Shown one piece after another: positions 32,481-41,476 of a stretch of DNA of 64,000 nt (its first letter is position 1; each line of letters starts with the position of its first letter). The stretch spans positions 21,817 through 85,816 of the IMG/VR virus record IMGVR_UViG_3300025728_000001; one strand, written 5' to 3'. The DNA is from a virus. The position numbers and the translations under genes were made by a program. The notes beneath the pieces were generated by a model that was not told the origin of the DNA, searched no databases, and worked only from the letters and a program-made list of their open reading frames with translations.

Positions 32481-32670
32481 CGTGGAGCTTGTTCAGGTGG
32501 TTGTCAGTGTCGACGGCGCACTATGCCAAGTAGTGATCCCATCGGAGTACAAGCCGGCCTTGCTGCGCCTGATGCAGGGCTTCTGTGAGGGCGGCGCCTT
32601 GAAGGTGGTCCGCCTGCCCGATACGGTGGGGCTGATCCCACTGCATGACGTGATTAAGTCAGAATCATGA
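32473..32670 (+). CDS. Hypothetical 65-aa protein
   Basis: Begins [20 protein letters not shown]. Beta-rich, acidic at the start. Overlaps the end of the preceding gene. Not recognised. Confidence 0.5.
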   Translation: MSDVELVQVVVSVDGALCQVVIPSEYKPALLRLMQGFCEGGALKVVRLPDTVGLIPLHDVIKSES

Positions 32671-32683
32671 AATGCGATAGAGT

Positions 32684-32713
32684 GGCGTTTTAGCACCACA
32701 AAAGCCGTTTTTT
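32684..32713 (+). terminator. Probable terminator
   Basis: GGCGTTTT and AAAAGCC pair with one bulge around an 8-base loop and are followed by six T residues. It ends the ndpA unit. Confidence 0.5.
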
Positions 32714-32725
32714 AACCGAAAGAAT

Positions 32726-32737
32726 GTATAGGGATAC
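32726..32737 (+). promoter_or_regulatory. GTATAGGGATAC element, copy 3
   Basis: Same 12-mer with the AATG...TTT flanks of the copies at 22075 and 48158. It lies 55 bases before the LytTR gene at 32792, directly after a terminator, in a likely promoter position. Confidence 0.65.
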
Positions 32738-32791
32738 TTTTTGGATCCCTTTTTTGCCCCAAACCAGTAAAACGATAAGGATGGAAACCGG

Positions 32792-33184
32792 ATGATCTTG
32801 AAGGCGTACAGGGATGGGCAATTTCATTACATCAAGGCCCGCGATTTCGCCGGGTTCAAGGCAGACAGCAAGTATGTGATAGGCGTCACCCCGGATGGGC
32901 GCGAGTGGTTGTTGTCGGATGGCGTGACCCTTAAGTCTATCGAGTCGGTGTTGCCCGACCTGATCCGGTTGAATCGTGGGGTGCTGGTCAAGCGCTCCCA
33001 CGTCACCGGGCTGATTCGCACGCGCAAGGGCAGCAACATCGCTATCACCGTGGTGACGACGGCCGGCGAGTACAGGCTGGCGCGCCGCAACTGCGTGAGC
33101 ACCATTGTCGAGCTGATCGAGCACAACCTTAGGCGCGAACGCTCCCCCACTTACCCCATGGATAAATCGCCAGATGAGCTTTGA
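32792..33184 (+). CDS. LytTR-domain DNA-binding protein
   Basis: A protein of 130 residues. It shows the LytTR pattern: WLLSDGVTLKSIESVLPDL, then IRLNRGVLVKRSHVTGLIR ('FVRIHRSxLVNxxxIxxI'), then VVTTAGEYRLARRNCVSTIV ('xxLxxGxxxxVSRRxxxxxxxxL'). No receiver domain is attached. LytTR proteins bind DNA through beta strands. This one is preceded by a GTATAGGGATAC element and a terminator, so it probably leads its own unit as a regulator. Confidence 0.75.
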   Translation: MILKAYRDGQFHYIKARDFAGFKADSKYVIGVTPDGREWLLSDGVTLKSIESVLPDLIRLNRGVLVKRSHVTGLIRTRKGSNIAITVVTTAGEYRLARRNCVSTIVELIEHNLRRERSPTYPMDKSPDEL

Positions 33185-33656
33185 AGACACAACCCCGGAC
33201 TTGTCCGGTCTTATATCGCCCGCACCCACCGAAACGCTTGAGCAGGCCCGTGAGCGCATCATTGCCCAGGTGATGGACCGTCAGAAGGCATTGAGCGAGC
33301 AATTCAGTAAGGTCGATCACCCCTTTGTCAGTGAGGCCGCGCAGGATGACTACGAGCTGGCCGCCGAAGAGTTCCGGGCGCTGATCAAGTGCGTGGTCCA
33401 TTTGCCTAATTCGGTCGAGGGGGTGCGCTTCCTGGAAGGCTGGCACGCTAACCGTATGAAGCAAGTCGAGCTGCTGATGGATCACGCCAGACCGGGCCAG
33501 CACATAGCGTTCGGCGCCGGTACCGAGCCCGTGGCCATCAGTGAAGAGTTTGCCAAGGGGATGCGGGCGGGCCTGTTGGTGGTTCGCGATATGTTCGGAA
33601 ATTTCCCCCTGGCGCTGACGGTGAGTGAAGAGCCCGAAGACGACCCAGCGGAATAG
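33174..33656 (+). CDS. Hypothetical 160-aa protein
   Basis: Begins MSFEDTTPDLSGLISPAPTE, overlapping the end of the LytTR gene by 11 bases. It is helical, with LEQARERIIAQVMDRQKALS, and acidic at the C-terminus (SEEPEDDPAE). Not recognised. Confidence 0.55.
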   Translation: MSFEDTTPDLSGLISPAPTETLEQARERIIAQVMDRQKALSEQFSKVDHPFVSEAAQDDYELAAEEFRALIKCVVHLPNSVEGVRFLEGWHANRMKQVELLMDHARPGQHIAFGAGTEPVAISEEFAKGMRAGLLVVRDMFGNFPLALTVSEEPEDDPAE

Positions 33657-33671
33657 CCCACAACGCTCCCG

Positions 33672-33701
33672 AAGCCCGCCCACAAAGCGGGCTTTGCTTT
33701 T
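33672..33701 (+). terminator. Intrinsic terminator
   Basis: A perfect 8-bp stem (AAGCCCGC / GCGGGCTT) with a 7-base loop, then TGCTTTT. Confidence 0.75.
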
Positions 33702-33755
33702 CTGGTATGCTGAATAAATCTTATAAGCACCAGACTCTAAATTCAGGGTGGCACG

Positions 33756-33980
33756 ATGGAAGTAGCACGATTGGTTGAACTACTCGGCAACAAGAAGGCG
33801 GTAGCGGAGGCGCTGGGGCTGGCCTACCAAACCGTTTATTGCTGGGAAAAGGACGTACCGCCGAGACAGCTGCCTACCGTCCTGGTGGCGCTGGAGACAA
33901 AAAGCATTGAAGCGATGGAGCATTCCAAGTTGCTGGCGCGTGAAGCCAAGGCGCTGCGCCACCAGCTGACCACCGAGTAA
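33756..33980 (+). CDS. Cro-like HTH protein
   Basis: A protein of 74 residues. VARLVELLGNKKAVAEALGL followed by AYQTVYCWEKDVPPRQLPTV is a Cro-type helix-turn-helix (Q-T-V-Y-x-W as recognition helix, then PxR/RxLP). The C-terminal helix is MEHSKLLAREAKALRHQLTT. It has its own upstream AT-rich region. It could be the opposing regulator to the XRE protein at 22130. Confidence 0.72.
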   Translation: MEVARLVELLGNKKAVAEALGLAYQTVYCWEKDVPPRQLPTVLVALETKSIEAMEHSKLLAREAKALRHQLTTE

Positions 33981-34063
33981 GGCGCTGGCGTGCAAAGCGC
34001 CGGCCAATCCCCTTTCCCCTGCATGTGACACTACCGCCCTGGCTATCAATGGGGTGCGTGGAC

Positions 34064-34360
34064 ATGATCGAAGAGTCGCGGTTTTATCGGGAGGTGCGCA
34101 AGTTTGCCACCACTGAGCCGACCTATTCCGCCAACTGCCAAGTGATCCGCACCGTTCCCAGTGACCGACACAACCTGTCGGCGGTGGCGCGGCGGGCGTT
34201 TGGTGATGCGACAGAAACGCGCACGATCCTTGCCGCGGCGGGCCTGCCCAATGTCGACTCCCCGCTGGTCGAGCAAGACCTGGTGCTGCCGACGATTGCC
34301 TACCTGCGCTATCTGAAAGAGAAGTGCGGGATCACCACAGCGGTTAGGACTGTTCGCTAA
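34064..34360 (+). CDS. Small virion-type protein, LysM-like
   Basis: A protein of 98 residues; the start at 34064 is preferred over upstream in-frame starts at 34025 and 34049. DRHNLSAVARRAFGDATETR, TILAAAGLPNVDSP and DLVLPTIAYL follow the 'D.L..IA...YGD......I..AN.L.....L..G..L.LP' pattern of LysM-like or T4 gp53-type baseplate modules. It lies between regulators and head genes. Tentative. Confidence 0.4.
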   Translation: MIEESRFYREVRKFATTEPTYSANCQVIRTVPSDRHNLSAVARRAFGDATETRTILAAAGLPNVDSPLVEQDLVLPTIAYLRYLKEKCGITTAVRTVR

Positions 34361-35433
34361 TGGCGGCCAAGGACCAGGGCCGGCCGGATGTGGTGCAGGA
34401 CGCGCGCAAGGCCGGCAAGGAAGCCCGTGAGGCGTTTGAGTTCGATCTAAAGCGCCGTCTCGGGGACCAGGCCAAGATCCTGTCCGCCGACGACATGGGC
34501 GGGCTGTACGAACCAAAGCGCGGGCTGTTCACGTCGATTGACGGCAAGCCCCGCATGCTCACCTTTGACGACATCCTGGCGTTCAAGGCCGCGGTCAAAG
34601 ACATTCAGCGGATGCACGGCCAGCACAGCAAGCAGGCGTCCGGCGGGATCCTGGTCAAGAAGGTGATCGACCTGTCCACGCCCCAGGACCGGGAGCGCGC
34701 CAACAAGCAGATCCATTTCGCGGTACCGATGAGCAATCGCGCGGGCGTGGTGCAGTTCCAGACCAACTCCGGCCCCAACTCCGACGTATCGCGCCACACG
34801 GTGATGGTGCAGTTCCTTAGCTATGACGCGGCCCTATCGAGTGGTCAGCCGGCGCCCGAGGCGGCCAAGTCGCTGGCGCGCGGCAAGATCAAATACGACT
34901 GTAGCTGCAACCGGCACACGTTCTGGTTTCGCTACATCGCCAGCATTGGCAACTTCAACTACGGCCGCGCTGAGGATGGTTTTCCGCGCATCCGCAACCC
35001 CAAGCTGTACGGTGTTGCCTGCAAGCACGTCATCCGGGTTATGGCCACGCTGGGGCATTCAGGGACGTTCAACAACTACGCCCGGAAGATGATCGAGCAC
35101 GGACGTAAAACGCTGAGCGGCAAACAGCAAATCATGACGGTGAAAGAGCAGCAGGCGTTTATTGACAACGCCACCAACGCTCGCCGCCGGGCGCGCACCG
35201 TCAAGACCTCCGAAGAGAAGCGCCTGGAGCGTGCCGCACAGCCCGCGCAGCAACGCAAAGCCGTAGAGGCGGCCAGGGTCAAGGCGGCGAATGACGAGCT
35301 GCGCAGAACGCACGCCACCAAGGTCAACAAGCCGGTGCCACTGGACAAGAAAATCAAGGCCATGATGAAGCTGGGCTACTCCGAACAGGCCGCACGTATC
35401 GCCATCACCGCCGCCGACAACGCACAGGGTTAA
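34360..35433 (+). CDS. Phage protein with SWIM-like zinc motif
   Basis: A protein of 357 residues. CSCNRHTFWFRYIASIGNFN, GFPRIRNPKLYGVACKH and VIRVMATLG form a CxC...CxH motif like a SWIM zinc finger, conserved among uncharacterised phage structural-cluster proteins. The C-terminus is basic and coiled (RRRARTVKTSEEKRLERAAQ). It sits just upstream of the portal, so a head or packaging role is likely but unproven. Confidence 0.6.
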   Translation: MAAKDQGRPDVVQDARKAGKEAREAFEFDLKRRLGDQAKILSADDMGGLYEPKRGLFTSIDGKPRMLTFDDILAFKAAVKDIQRMHGQHSKQASGGILVKKVIDLSTPQDRERANKQIHFAVPMSNRAGVVQFQTNSGPNSDVSRHTVMVQFLSYDAALSSGQPAPEAAKSLARGKIKYDCSCNRHTFWFRYIASIGNFNYGRAEDGFPRIRNPKLYGVACKHVIRVMATLGHSGTFNNYARKMIEHGRKTLSGKQQIMTVKEQQAFIDNATNARRRARTVKTSEEKRLERAAQPAQQRKAVEAARVKAANDELRRTHATKVNKPVPLDKKIKAMMKLGYSEQAARIAITAADNAQG

Positions 35434-35436
35434 GAC

Positions 35437-35946
35437 ATGCTCAACAACGTCGCTATTGCAATCAACAAGGCCAACCGCCAGCGCACCCTGCGCGAGCCCA
35501 ACGCTATCGAGTGTGTGCTGTTCACCAAGCGAGTCGACCGGGAGTCAGACAGCACCAGCTATGACGGCTATCCCACGCTGGGCGGCGCTGGCGTCATGAG
35601 CGATGAGGATGAGGTGAACTATTCGTGGGTGTACGCCTGCGATGCCAAGATTCACTTTGCCCAAGGCTTTGCCGCGCCGCTGGGCAACACGGCCGACGAT
35701 GATGGGCGCCTCAACTACCCCGAGGGCGTGACAGAGGCGTCTATCGAGCCAATCCTTGATCCGGGTGCCGAAGGCTACGTGCAGCCGGCCAAGCGCATGC
35801 TGGTGGCCTTACTGATGGGGGACGGCCTGATCATCAACTACGAGATTGTTGACGTGACCGGTAACGTGAACATCCCGCCGTATACCCGCAAGTACCTGGT
35901 TAATCCGCGCCCGGATGAAGAGGCGACCGGGGATCTGGAACCATAG
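35437..35946 (+). CDS. Putative structural protein
   Basis: A protein of 169 residues starting MLNNVAIAINKANRQRTLRE. Beta-rich composition with acidic stretches (DEDEVNYSWVYACDAKIHF); typical of neck or completion proteins, but no motif is decisive. It is just upstream of the portal gene. Confidence 0.45.
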   Translation: MLNNVAIAINKANRQRTLREPNAIECVLFTKRVDRESDSTSYDGYPTLGGAGVMSDEDEVNYSWVYACDAKIHFAQGFAAPLGNTADDDGRLNYPEGVTEASIEPILDPGAEGYVQPAKRMLVALLMGDGLIINYEIVDVTGNVNIPPYTRKYLVNPRPDEEATGDLEP

Positions 35947-35999
35947 CGCGCCCGTCCTCCATATGGTGCAAAGCCCCGCCCGGAAGGGCTCAAAACCGC

Positions 36000-36036
36000 C
36001 TGTACGCTGACCGGTAAATGGGACTAATGCGTACAG
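36000..36036. repeat. Inverted repeat before the portal gene
   Basis: CTGTACGC (36000-36007) and GCGTACAG (36029-36036) form perfect 8-bp arms, ending four bases before the portal start. No ribosome site is visible, so folding here may control portal translation, or it may be an operator. Confidence 0.4.
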
Positions 36037-36039
36037 ACA

Positions 36040-37629
36040 ATGGCCGACGAAAAGAAACCGAAAAAGAGCTGGCTGGGGTCGCTTAGCGACACCACCAAGC
36101 TTTTGCTGGGCGAGGTGAGCACGGCGCCCGAAAACCGAATGGAAGGCATCAGCACCTTCGACGCTGATTACGTCGGCATTGAAATGCTGTTGGGGTCGAG
36201 TGATCGCCCCGCCCGGTCCCGTTCTGCGATCTATCAGAAGTGGCATTACATGATTCAGGACGGGCTGATCAGCACCATCCTGCGCTTACACGTCCAGATG
36301 GCGCTGGGCGGCCACGAGACGACCGGGGAAACGATCTTTATCGAACCCAAGCCCGGTATCTCGGCGGCGGACAAGAAGGCCGTCGACGAACTGCAATTTA
36401 TCGCCAAGATCCTCAACAAGCACGCGCACGGCATGTGCTTCACCGCCTGTGCCTTCGGGGATGCCTACGCCCGGCTCTACACCCAAAAGGGCGAGGGGAT
36501 GTTTGCCTTCGACAGCGAGCAGCCGTTTGCGCCCCTGGTGCAGGCCTATGAAGAGATTGGCCAGACCGTGGGCTACATCGTCAGTCTCGGGTCGAAGCTG
36601 CAAAGCCGCTTCAATCACCTGGACATGGTGCGTATGCGCATGCCGCGCATGGTGTACCTGCCACAGATGCGCGCCATCGAGAACGCCCAAAAGATCAACC
36701 TGGAAGCCACTCAGCCGCGCGATATGCGGCCATTGCCGGCGCTGGTGGGCGGTTCGTTCCTGGAAGCGGCCGAGGTGGACTACGACAACCTTATGTCCGC
36801 CCTGCGCGGGATGATCGGCCAGCGTATCGCCGGATCGATTGACGAAACCATGATCGGCGCCAACCTCTCCGACATGACGGCGGCGCAACAAAAGCTGTTC
36901 ATGGACTCGCTGGAAAAGATGCTTATCAGCATGAAAACCCGCGCAGAGGATGCCGTGCGCACGGGCCAATACGCCACCTCGCGCAACTTCCACGTCATGC
37001 CGACCTTCAATGAAAAGCAGCTGACGCAAATCAGCTCGTTTCAGGGCGGCTCCAACTCCGGCGCCGGCGCCAACATCGAAGACGTGATGTTCTGCGCCCG
37101 CAAGCTGGCGGGCACGCTGGGCATTGACCTGTCGATGGTGGGCTTCGCTGACCAAATGACCGGGGGCCTGGGTGAGGGTGGCTTTAACCGCACCAGCAGC
37201 CAGGCCGCTGAGCGCTCCCGAATCATCCGCACCGCCTTTATGCAGACGGTGAACGACACCATCGACCGCCACATGCTGGCCAAGACCGGCAAGTGTTGGG
37301 CGGACGATGAACGCCCCTATGACGTGAATTTCTTCGGCTCCATTGCGGCGCTTGAGGCTGAGAAACAGGCCAGCCGAGAACGATCGATCAATGCCGGCGC
37401 CATGCTGCTCCAGGCTATGGATGGCATGCGAACCATGGGCCTGCCGCAAGACGTTTGCGAGCAGTTCCTGGCCTCAATGATGGAAATCGACGCCGACAAG
37501 GCCAAGGTGTTCGCCAAAGGGATCAAGGATGCAAAACCGCCAGCGCCTGATATGGGCGGTGGCTTCGGCGGTGGTGATGACAACCCGCAACCGCTACTGC
37601 CGAACGGCACTACAGAGAGAGAGGAATGA
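36040..37629 (+). CDS. Portal protein
   Basis: A protein of 529 residues. Position (after terminases) and size fit a portal; features include RSAIYQKWHYMIQDGLISTI, an aromatic stem segment (GMFAFDSEQPFAPLVQAYEE), a helical hub (LMSALRGMIGQRIAGSIDET) and a Gly-rich low-complexity C-terminus (GGGFGGGDDNPQPLLPNG). The portal ring is the DNA entry channel of the capsid. Assignment is by context and composition. Confidence 0.7.
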   Translation: MADEKKPKKSWLGSLSDTTKLLLGEVSTAPENRMEGISTFDADYVGIEMLLGSSDRPARSRSAIYQKWHYMIQDGLISTILRLHVQMALGGHETTGETIFIEPKPGISAADKKAVDELQFIAKILNKHAHGMCFTACAFGDAYARLYTQKGEGMFAFDSEQPFAPLVQAYEEIGQTVGYIVSLGSKLQSRFNHLDMVRMRMPRMVYLPQMRAIENAQKINLEATQPRDMRPLPALVGGSFLEAAEVDYDNLMSALRGMIGQRIAGSIDETMIGANLSDMTAAQQKLFMDSLEKMLISMKTRAEDAVRTGQYATSRNFHVMPTFNEKQLTQISSFQGGSNSGAGANIEDVMFCARKLAGTLGIDLSMVGFADQMTGGLGEGGFNRTSSQAAERSRIIRTAFMQTVNDTIDRHMLAKTGKCWADDERPYDVNFFGSIAALEAEKQASRERSINAGAMLLQAMDGMRTMGLPQDVCEQFLASMMEIDADKAKVFAKGIKDAKPPAPDMGGGFGGGDDNPQPLLPNGTTEREE

Positions 37630-37631
37630 TC

Positions 37632-38531
37632 ATGCGTAAGCGCACAGGGGTTATCAGCTACAACTTGAACGACCGTGGCCGAGACTTTAACGGCCAGGAT
37701 CGTGACGTCGACATTGCCGCGGCCATGCGCTTGATCAATGGCCCGGCGGTACAGGAGCTGGTGCGCCAGGGTGATGTGTACGGTTACTTCGGGCACACGT
37801 TCCGCGAGAAATACGGCCTGAATGTGCCTGAAACGGTGATCGAGGGCGGCAAAGTGGTGGTGCTTGAGCCCAGCGTGCGCACGGTGTTTATCAAGTGCCT
37901 GCCTGACGGCACCGTAGAGCACGAACAGGAGTTTTTGAACAATGCGCCCGGCCGTATTGCTGGCCGCCTGTACGACAGCAAGGCCTACGGTTTCAGTTCG
38001 GTGTTCCATGCGCCCGAAGAGAACGGCAAGCGCACGCCCAAGACCTATCACGGCATGGATTTCGTCAGGACACCGAACTACAACACCAACAAGGGCTATA
38101 CCGCGATGCTGGATAGCGTCGAGCCGGGCGCCATCGAGTCGCTGGGCTTTGCGGGCGAGTGCGCCGCCATGATGGACAGCGTAGACGCGATCATGGCTGA
38201 GAACGACGCTACCGCGGCCGGGATCAGCGAGGCCTACCTGCACCAGTGCAAGGTTAACGATGACCTGGTAGACCTCAATGCACGCCTGATGCTGCGCCTA
38301 CAGAAGGCCGGTACCGGCGCCATGCTCGACAGTCTCGATCCGACCACACTGCAACGCGGTTCGGAGTTCCTGCCCAGTCGTGCGGCGGCCATGCTCGACA
38401 GCGCGGATCGTTTCATGTCCGCTGTTCTGCCAGAACTGGAGCCTGCGCCCGAACAAGTGGAAGCCGACAAGAAATCCGGCGTCCTGGCCAAGAGCATCGA
38501 CATGGTGCGCAAAGTGATTGGGGGGGTGTAA
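37632..38531 (+). CDS. Putative head/structural protein
   Basis: A protein of 299 residues; the ATG at 37632 is preferred over 37626 because AGAGG is then well spaced. LNDRGRDFNGQDRDVDIAAA, INGPAVQELVRQGDVYGYFG, GRIAGRLYDSKAYGFSS and GMDFVRTPNYNTNKGY form a conserved series seen next to portals in large phages, compatible with a head-maturation or scaffold-type protein. A catalytic triad is not evident. The major capsid protein is not seen here. Confidence 0.5.
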   Translation: MRKRTGVISYNLNDRGRDFNGQDRDVDIAAAMRLINGPAVQELVRQGDVYGYFGHTFREKYGLNVPETVIEGGKVVVLEPSVRTVFIKCLPDGTVEHEQEFLNNAPGRIAGRLYDSKAYGFSSVFHAPEENGKRTPKTYHGMDFVRTPNYNTNKGYTAMLDSVEPGAIESLGFAGECAAMMDSVDAIMAENDATAAGISEAYLHQCKVNDDLVDLNARLMLRLQKAGTGAMLDSLDPTTLQRGSEFLPSRAAAMLDSADRFMSAVLPELEPAPEQVEADKKSGVLAKSIDMVRKVIGGV

Positions 38532-41072
38532 GTGGCCAACCTTCCCTCTGGTCCGGACGGCTTCCTTACCGGGAAGGCCGCTGAATCGCTCAGCCGGATC
38601 GCCAGCGAAATCGAGGTGCTTAAGGCGATCCACTCGGACACGACCGCGACCCTCAAAACGCTGACCAAAATGGCGCGCTCGCTGTCCAGCCCTGCGCCAG
38701 CGGCGCCGCCCAATCAGCGCGCGCCCCAGCAGCGCGCCCCAGCTGCCGCGCCACGAGCGCCCGTAGCGCCGCGTGATCCCTCTTCCAGTCCGTCGGGCGC
38801 CCCATCGTCCACGTCGAGTCGTGGCCGGGATGAGAACGGCCGATGGCGCCCCAAGACGCCCGCCTCAGACGCTAGCCCATCGCGCAGCAGTGAGGGCGGG
38901 CGCGTCTCGGCGGCCATGCACAACGTCGGGGACTCCCTGAAAGGTGCCGGCCACTCCATAGCGTCCGGCGCCGAAGGCATGGACCCCACTGTCCAGGCCG
39001 TCAAGGAAATCAGCGGCATATTCTCCCCACTGTCGAGCATGCTTAAGCCCATGGGGCGACTGTTCGGTCGGGGCAAAACCCCTGAGCAGAAGAATCAGCG
39101 CGAAAATGTGACCTGGTACCGCCGCATCTGGAGCGCGGTCAAAAACCCGGCGGCCGGTGGCGGTGGCATGGGGCTGATCATGACGGCCTTGCTGTCGATG
39201 CTGGGCATGCTGCTGGCGCCTATCAAGGCGCTGGGGCGACTGCTCGGCATGGGTTCGCTGGGCAAGCTCTTGGGCGGGCTTGCAGGGGGCGGTCGCGCGG
39301 GCTCAAGAGGTGCGCGAGGCGCAAATAGTCGGCTTGATGCAGGCGCAGCCGGTGGGAAGAGAAAACCGGGCACGGCAGGCGGTACCGCTGGCGCTGCGAC
39401 AACCGGCACAAAAGCCGAAGCGGCGGCGGCCAAGGCAGCAGCGAAGGCCGGCGGCAAGGGCATACTGGGCAAGGCCGCTGGCTTTGGCAAAGGGCTGCTC
39501 AAGCGGATTCCATTCCTCGGCGCGGCGCTGGGCTTGGGCATGGCTGCCAGTTCGGCTATGGCATCCGACGATCCCAATCTGTCGGCTGATGAGAACAAGA
39601 AGGAGCGTTATGGCGGTGTAGGCAGCGGCATCGGTGGCGTGATCGGTGGTGCGGTGGGGATGTTGGGCGGGCCAGCGGGCGCCATTGCCGGCGCGATGAT
39701 TGGCGACCAACTGGGCACCATGGTGGGCGAATGGCTGGCCACCGTCGACCTGGGCTCACTCCCCGGCAAAATTGGCGATGCGTTCACCAGCCTCAAAGAC
39801 GGCACCCTTAAGGCGGCCACGGGGGCGTTTGACTCGATAAAAGAGGGCTGGAAGGGGCTGGTAGACACTGGCGCGAAACTCTTCACCAGCATGAGCGATT
39901 GGGCCAAGGACACTTGGAAGGCGGCCACGGAAGCCGTCTTGGGCCTCAAGGACACCGTAGCCGACAAGTTGCAGACCGCCACGGACTACGTGGGCGATAA
40001 AGCCACGTCGGTGAAGGATGCCGGCCAGAACCTGCTCAACAAGGCCACCGGTGGCAGCTACACGGGCGGCTCCAATGCGCGCAAGGATGAGCTGATTAAG
40101 GCAATGGACGCCGGCGGGATCACCGATCCGAAGTCGAAAGCCATGCTCATGTCCAACGTCGACGTCGAGACGGGCGGGTTCAAGAAGAATGAGGAAAACC
40201 TGAATTACAGCGCCAAGCGCCTACAGGAGGTATTCCCCAAGTACTACAGCACCCCCGAGGCGGCTCGCGCAGACGCCAACAACCCGGAAGCCATCGCCAA
40301 CAAGGTCTATGGCGGGCGCATGGGCAACACCGACGCGGGTGACGGGTACAAGTACCGTGGGCGTGGCGACATCCAGCTCACCGGCAAAGCGCAGTATGCG
40401 GACATGGGCAAGAAGCTGGGCGTCGACCTGGTGAACAACCCGGATCTGGCCATGGATCCCAAGTATTCGGCGCAGATTGCCGTGCAGCATTGGAAAGGCT
40501 CCGGCGCCGACAAGGCGGCCATGGCCGGCGACCAGGACCGCGCCCGCAAGCTCACCAACGGCGGCACCAACGGCCTGGAGGACGTGAAAAGCAAGTATGA
40601 CGGCTACCTGGATCAGGCCAAGGCCGGCGACTTGACGCCAACCCGCCGCGCCGATCAGGGCAAGGTGCAAGCCCCCGAGGGTGCTAACGCCGCGCTGGCC
40701 AGTACCATGTCAGCGGTAAGGGGTACCGCGGCCATAGGGGTGATGCCGATTGGCCCGCGTGGCGCAATGGCCCCGGCCATGCCTGGCGCTCAGACAGTGG
40801 GTGTTATGGCGCCGGCCGTGCCGACCACGGGCATGGCGTCCGTCAGGCCGATCAATGCCGGCATGATGGTCGCCCCCAGCTACTCGCCGCCGGCGCCGGA
40901 CGCGTCCCTGACCAAGATCCCGCCAACGCCAGCCGTTGAAAAGCCCCTCCTGACACCAGGCAAGGCCGCGGCCTCCCCCGCTATTCAGATGTCGGTACCG
41001 CTCAGCCAGAACTTGGAAGACAGGCAGATTGCCCACGTCGCCAGTGGTGGCATGGGAATGGGGAACAAGTAG
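38532..41072 (+). CDS. Tape-measure-like protein with GH19 lysozyme domain
   Basis: A protein of 846 residues. A Pro/Ala-rich N-terminus and hydrophobic/Gly-rich stretches near 215-265 (GGMGLIMTALLSMLGMLLAP) suggest membrane-active or tape-measure segments. Residues about 515-695 are GH19-like: SNVDVETGGFKKNEENLNYS, AIANKVYGGRMGN, YRGRGDIQLTGKAQY. In GH19 endolysins the glutamate near (H/V)E(S/T)GGF is catalytic and is present. The domain cuts peptidoglycan during DNA injection. Its place before the baseplate genes supports a tail role. Confidence 0.7.
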   Translation: MANLPSGPDGFLTGKAAESLSRIASEIEVLKAIHSDTTATLKTLTKMARSLSSPAPAAPPNQRAPQQRAPAAAPRAPVAPRDPSSSPSGAPSSTSSRGRDENGRWRPKTPASDASPSRSSEGGRVSAAMHNVGDSLKGAGHSIASGAEGMDPTVQAVKEISGIFSPLSSMLKPMGRLFGRGKTPEQKNQRENVTWYRRIWSAVKNPAAGGGGMGLIMTALLSMLGMLLAPIKALGRLLGMGSLGKLLGGLAGGGRAGSRGARGANSRLDAGAAGGKRKPGTAGGTAGAATTGTKAEAAAAKAAAKAGGKGILGKAAGFGKGLLKRIPFLGAALGLGMAASSAMASDDPNLSADENKKERYGGVGSGIGGVIGGAVGMLGGPAGAIAGAMIGDQLGTMVGEWLATVDLGSLPGKIGDAFTSLKDGTLKAATGAFDSIKEGWKGLVDTGAKLFTSMSDWAKDTWKAATEAVLGLKDTVADKLQTATDYVGDKATSVKDAGQNLLNKATGGSYTGGSNARKDELIKAMDAGGITDPKSKAMLMSNVDVETGGFKKNEENLNYSAKRLQEVFPKYYSTPEAARADANNPEAIANKVYGGRMGNTDAGDGYKYRGRGDIQLTGKAQYADMGKKLGVDLVNNPDLAMDPKYSAQIAVQHWKGSGADKAAMAGDQDRARKLTNGGTNGLEDVKSKYDGYLDQAKAGDLTPTRRADQGKVQAPEGANAALASTMSAVRGTAAIGVMPIGPRGAMAPAMPGAQTVGVMAPAVPTTGMASVRPINAGMMVAPSYSPPAPDASLTKIPPTPAVEKPLLTPGKAAASPAIQMSVPLSQNLEDRQIAHVASGGMGMGNK

Positions 41073-41089
41073 CCCGCCAGTTCACTGCA

Positions 41090-41115
41090 AACCGCCCCGC
41101 AATAGGGCGGTTTTT
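41090..41115 (+). terminator. Intrinsic terminator
   Basis: A perfect 8-bp stem (AACCGCCC / GGGCGGTT), a 7-base loop and a T run. It separates the lysozyme gene from the baseplate genes. Confidence 0.85.
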
Positions 41116-41155
41116 GTTTGTCATCATGTAATCAATAAACCGCTACCGGTGCCCT

Positions 41156-41476
41156 ATGGCAGACGACATGCTCAACACGGACCTGCTCTTTCGAATGATT
41201 GCCCATTGGGTGGGTACCCAGCCGAACAAGTACTACGGATCGACCTATGGCGCGCCGACCGAGGACTTGCTGCAAAAGCCCCTCAGTTCGCCCATTGCCG
41301 ACGCCTACCTGGCCAAGATGCGCGAAGACATTCCCGTTATCGCTGCGCTGCCACCGGGCACGATCAACATGTACACAGACAACGATGGGCTTGACCGAAA
41401 GACCATCTATATCGATATCAACGGCTCCTACGTGAGTCTGGCGGACCTGGGGGACGTGAAACGTGGCAGTTACTAA
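41156..41476 (+). CDS. Small tail/baseplate-region protein
   Basis: A protein of 106 residues. It begins MADDMLNTDLLFRMIAHWVG and holds NKYYGSTYGAPTEDLLQKPL and a C-terminal strand-rich half. Located directly before baseplate J and overlapping it by 14 bases; similar small proteins in this position are baseplate-wedge parts. No specific match. Confidence 0.5.
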   Translation: MADDMLNTDLLFRMIAHWVGTQPNKYYGSTYGAPTEDLLQKPLSSPIADAYLAKMREDIPVIAALPPGTINMYTDNDGLDRKTIYIDINGSYVSLADLGDVKRGSY

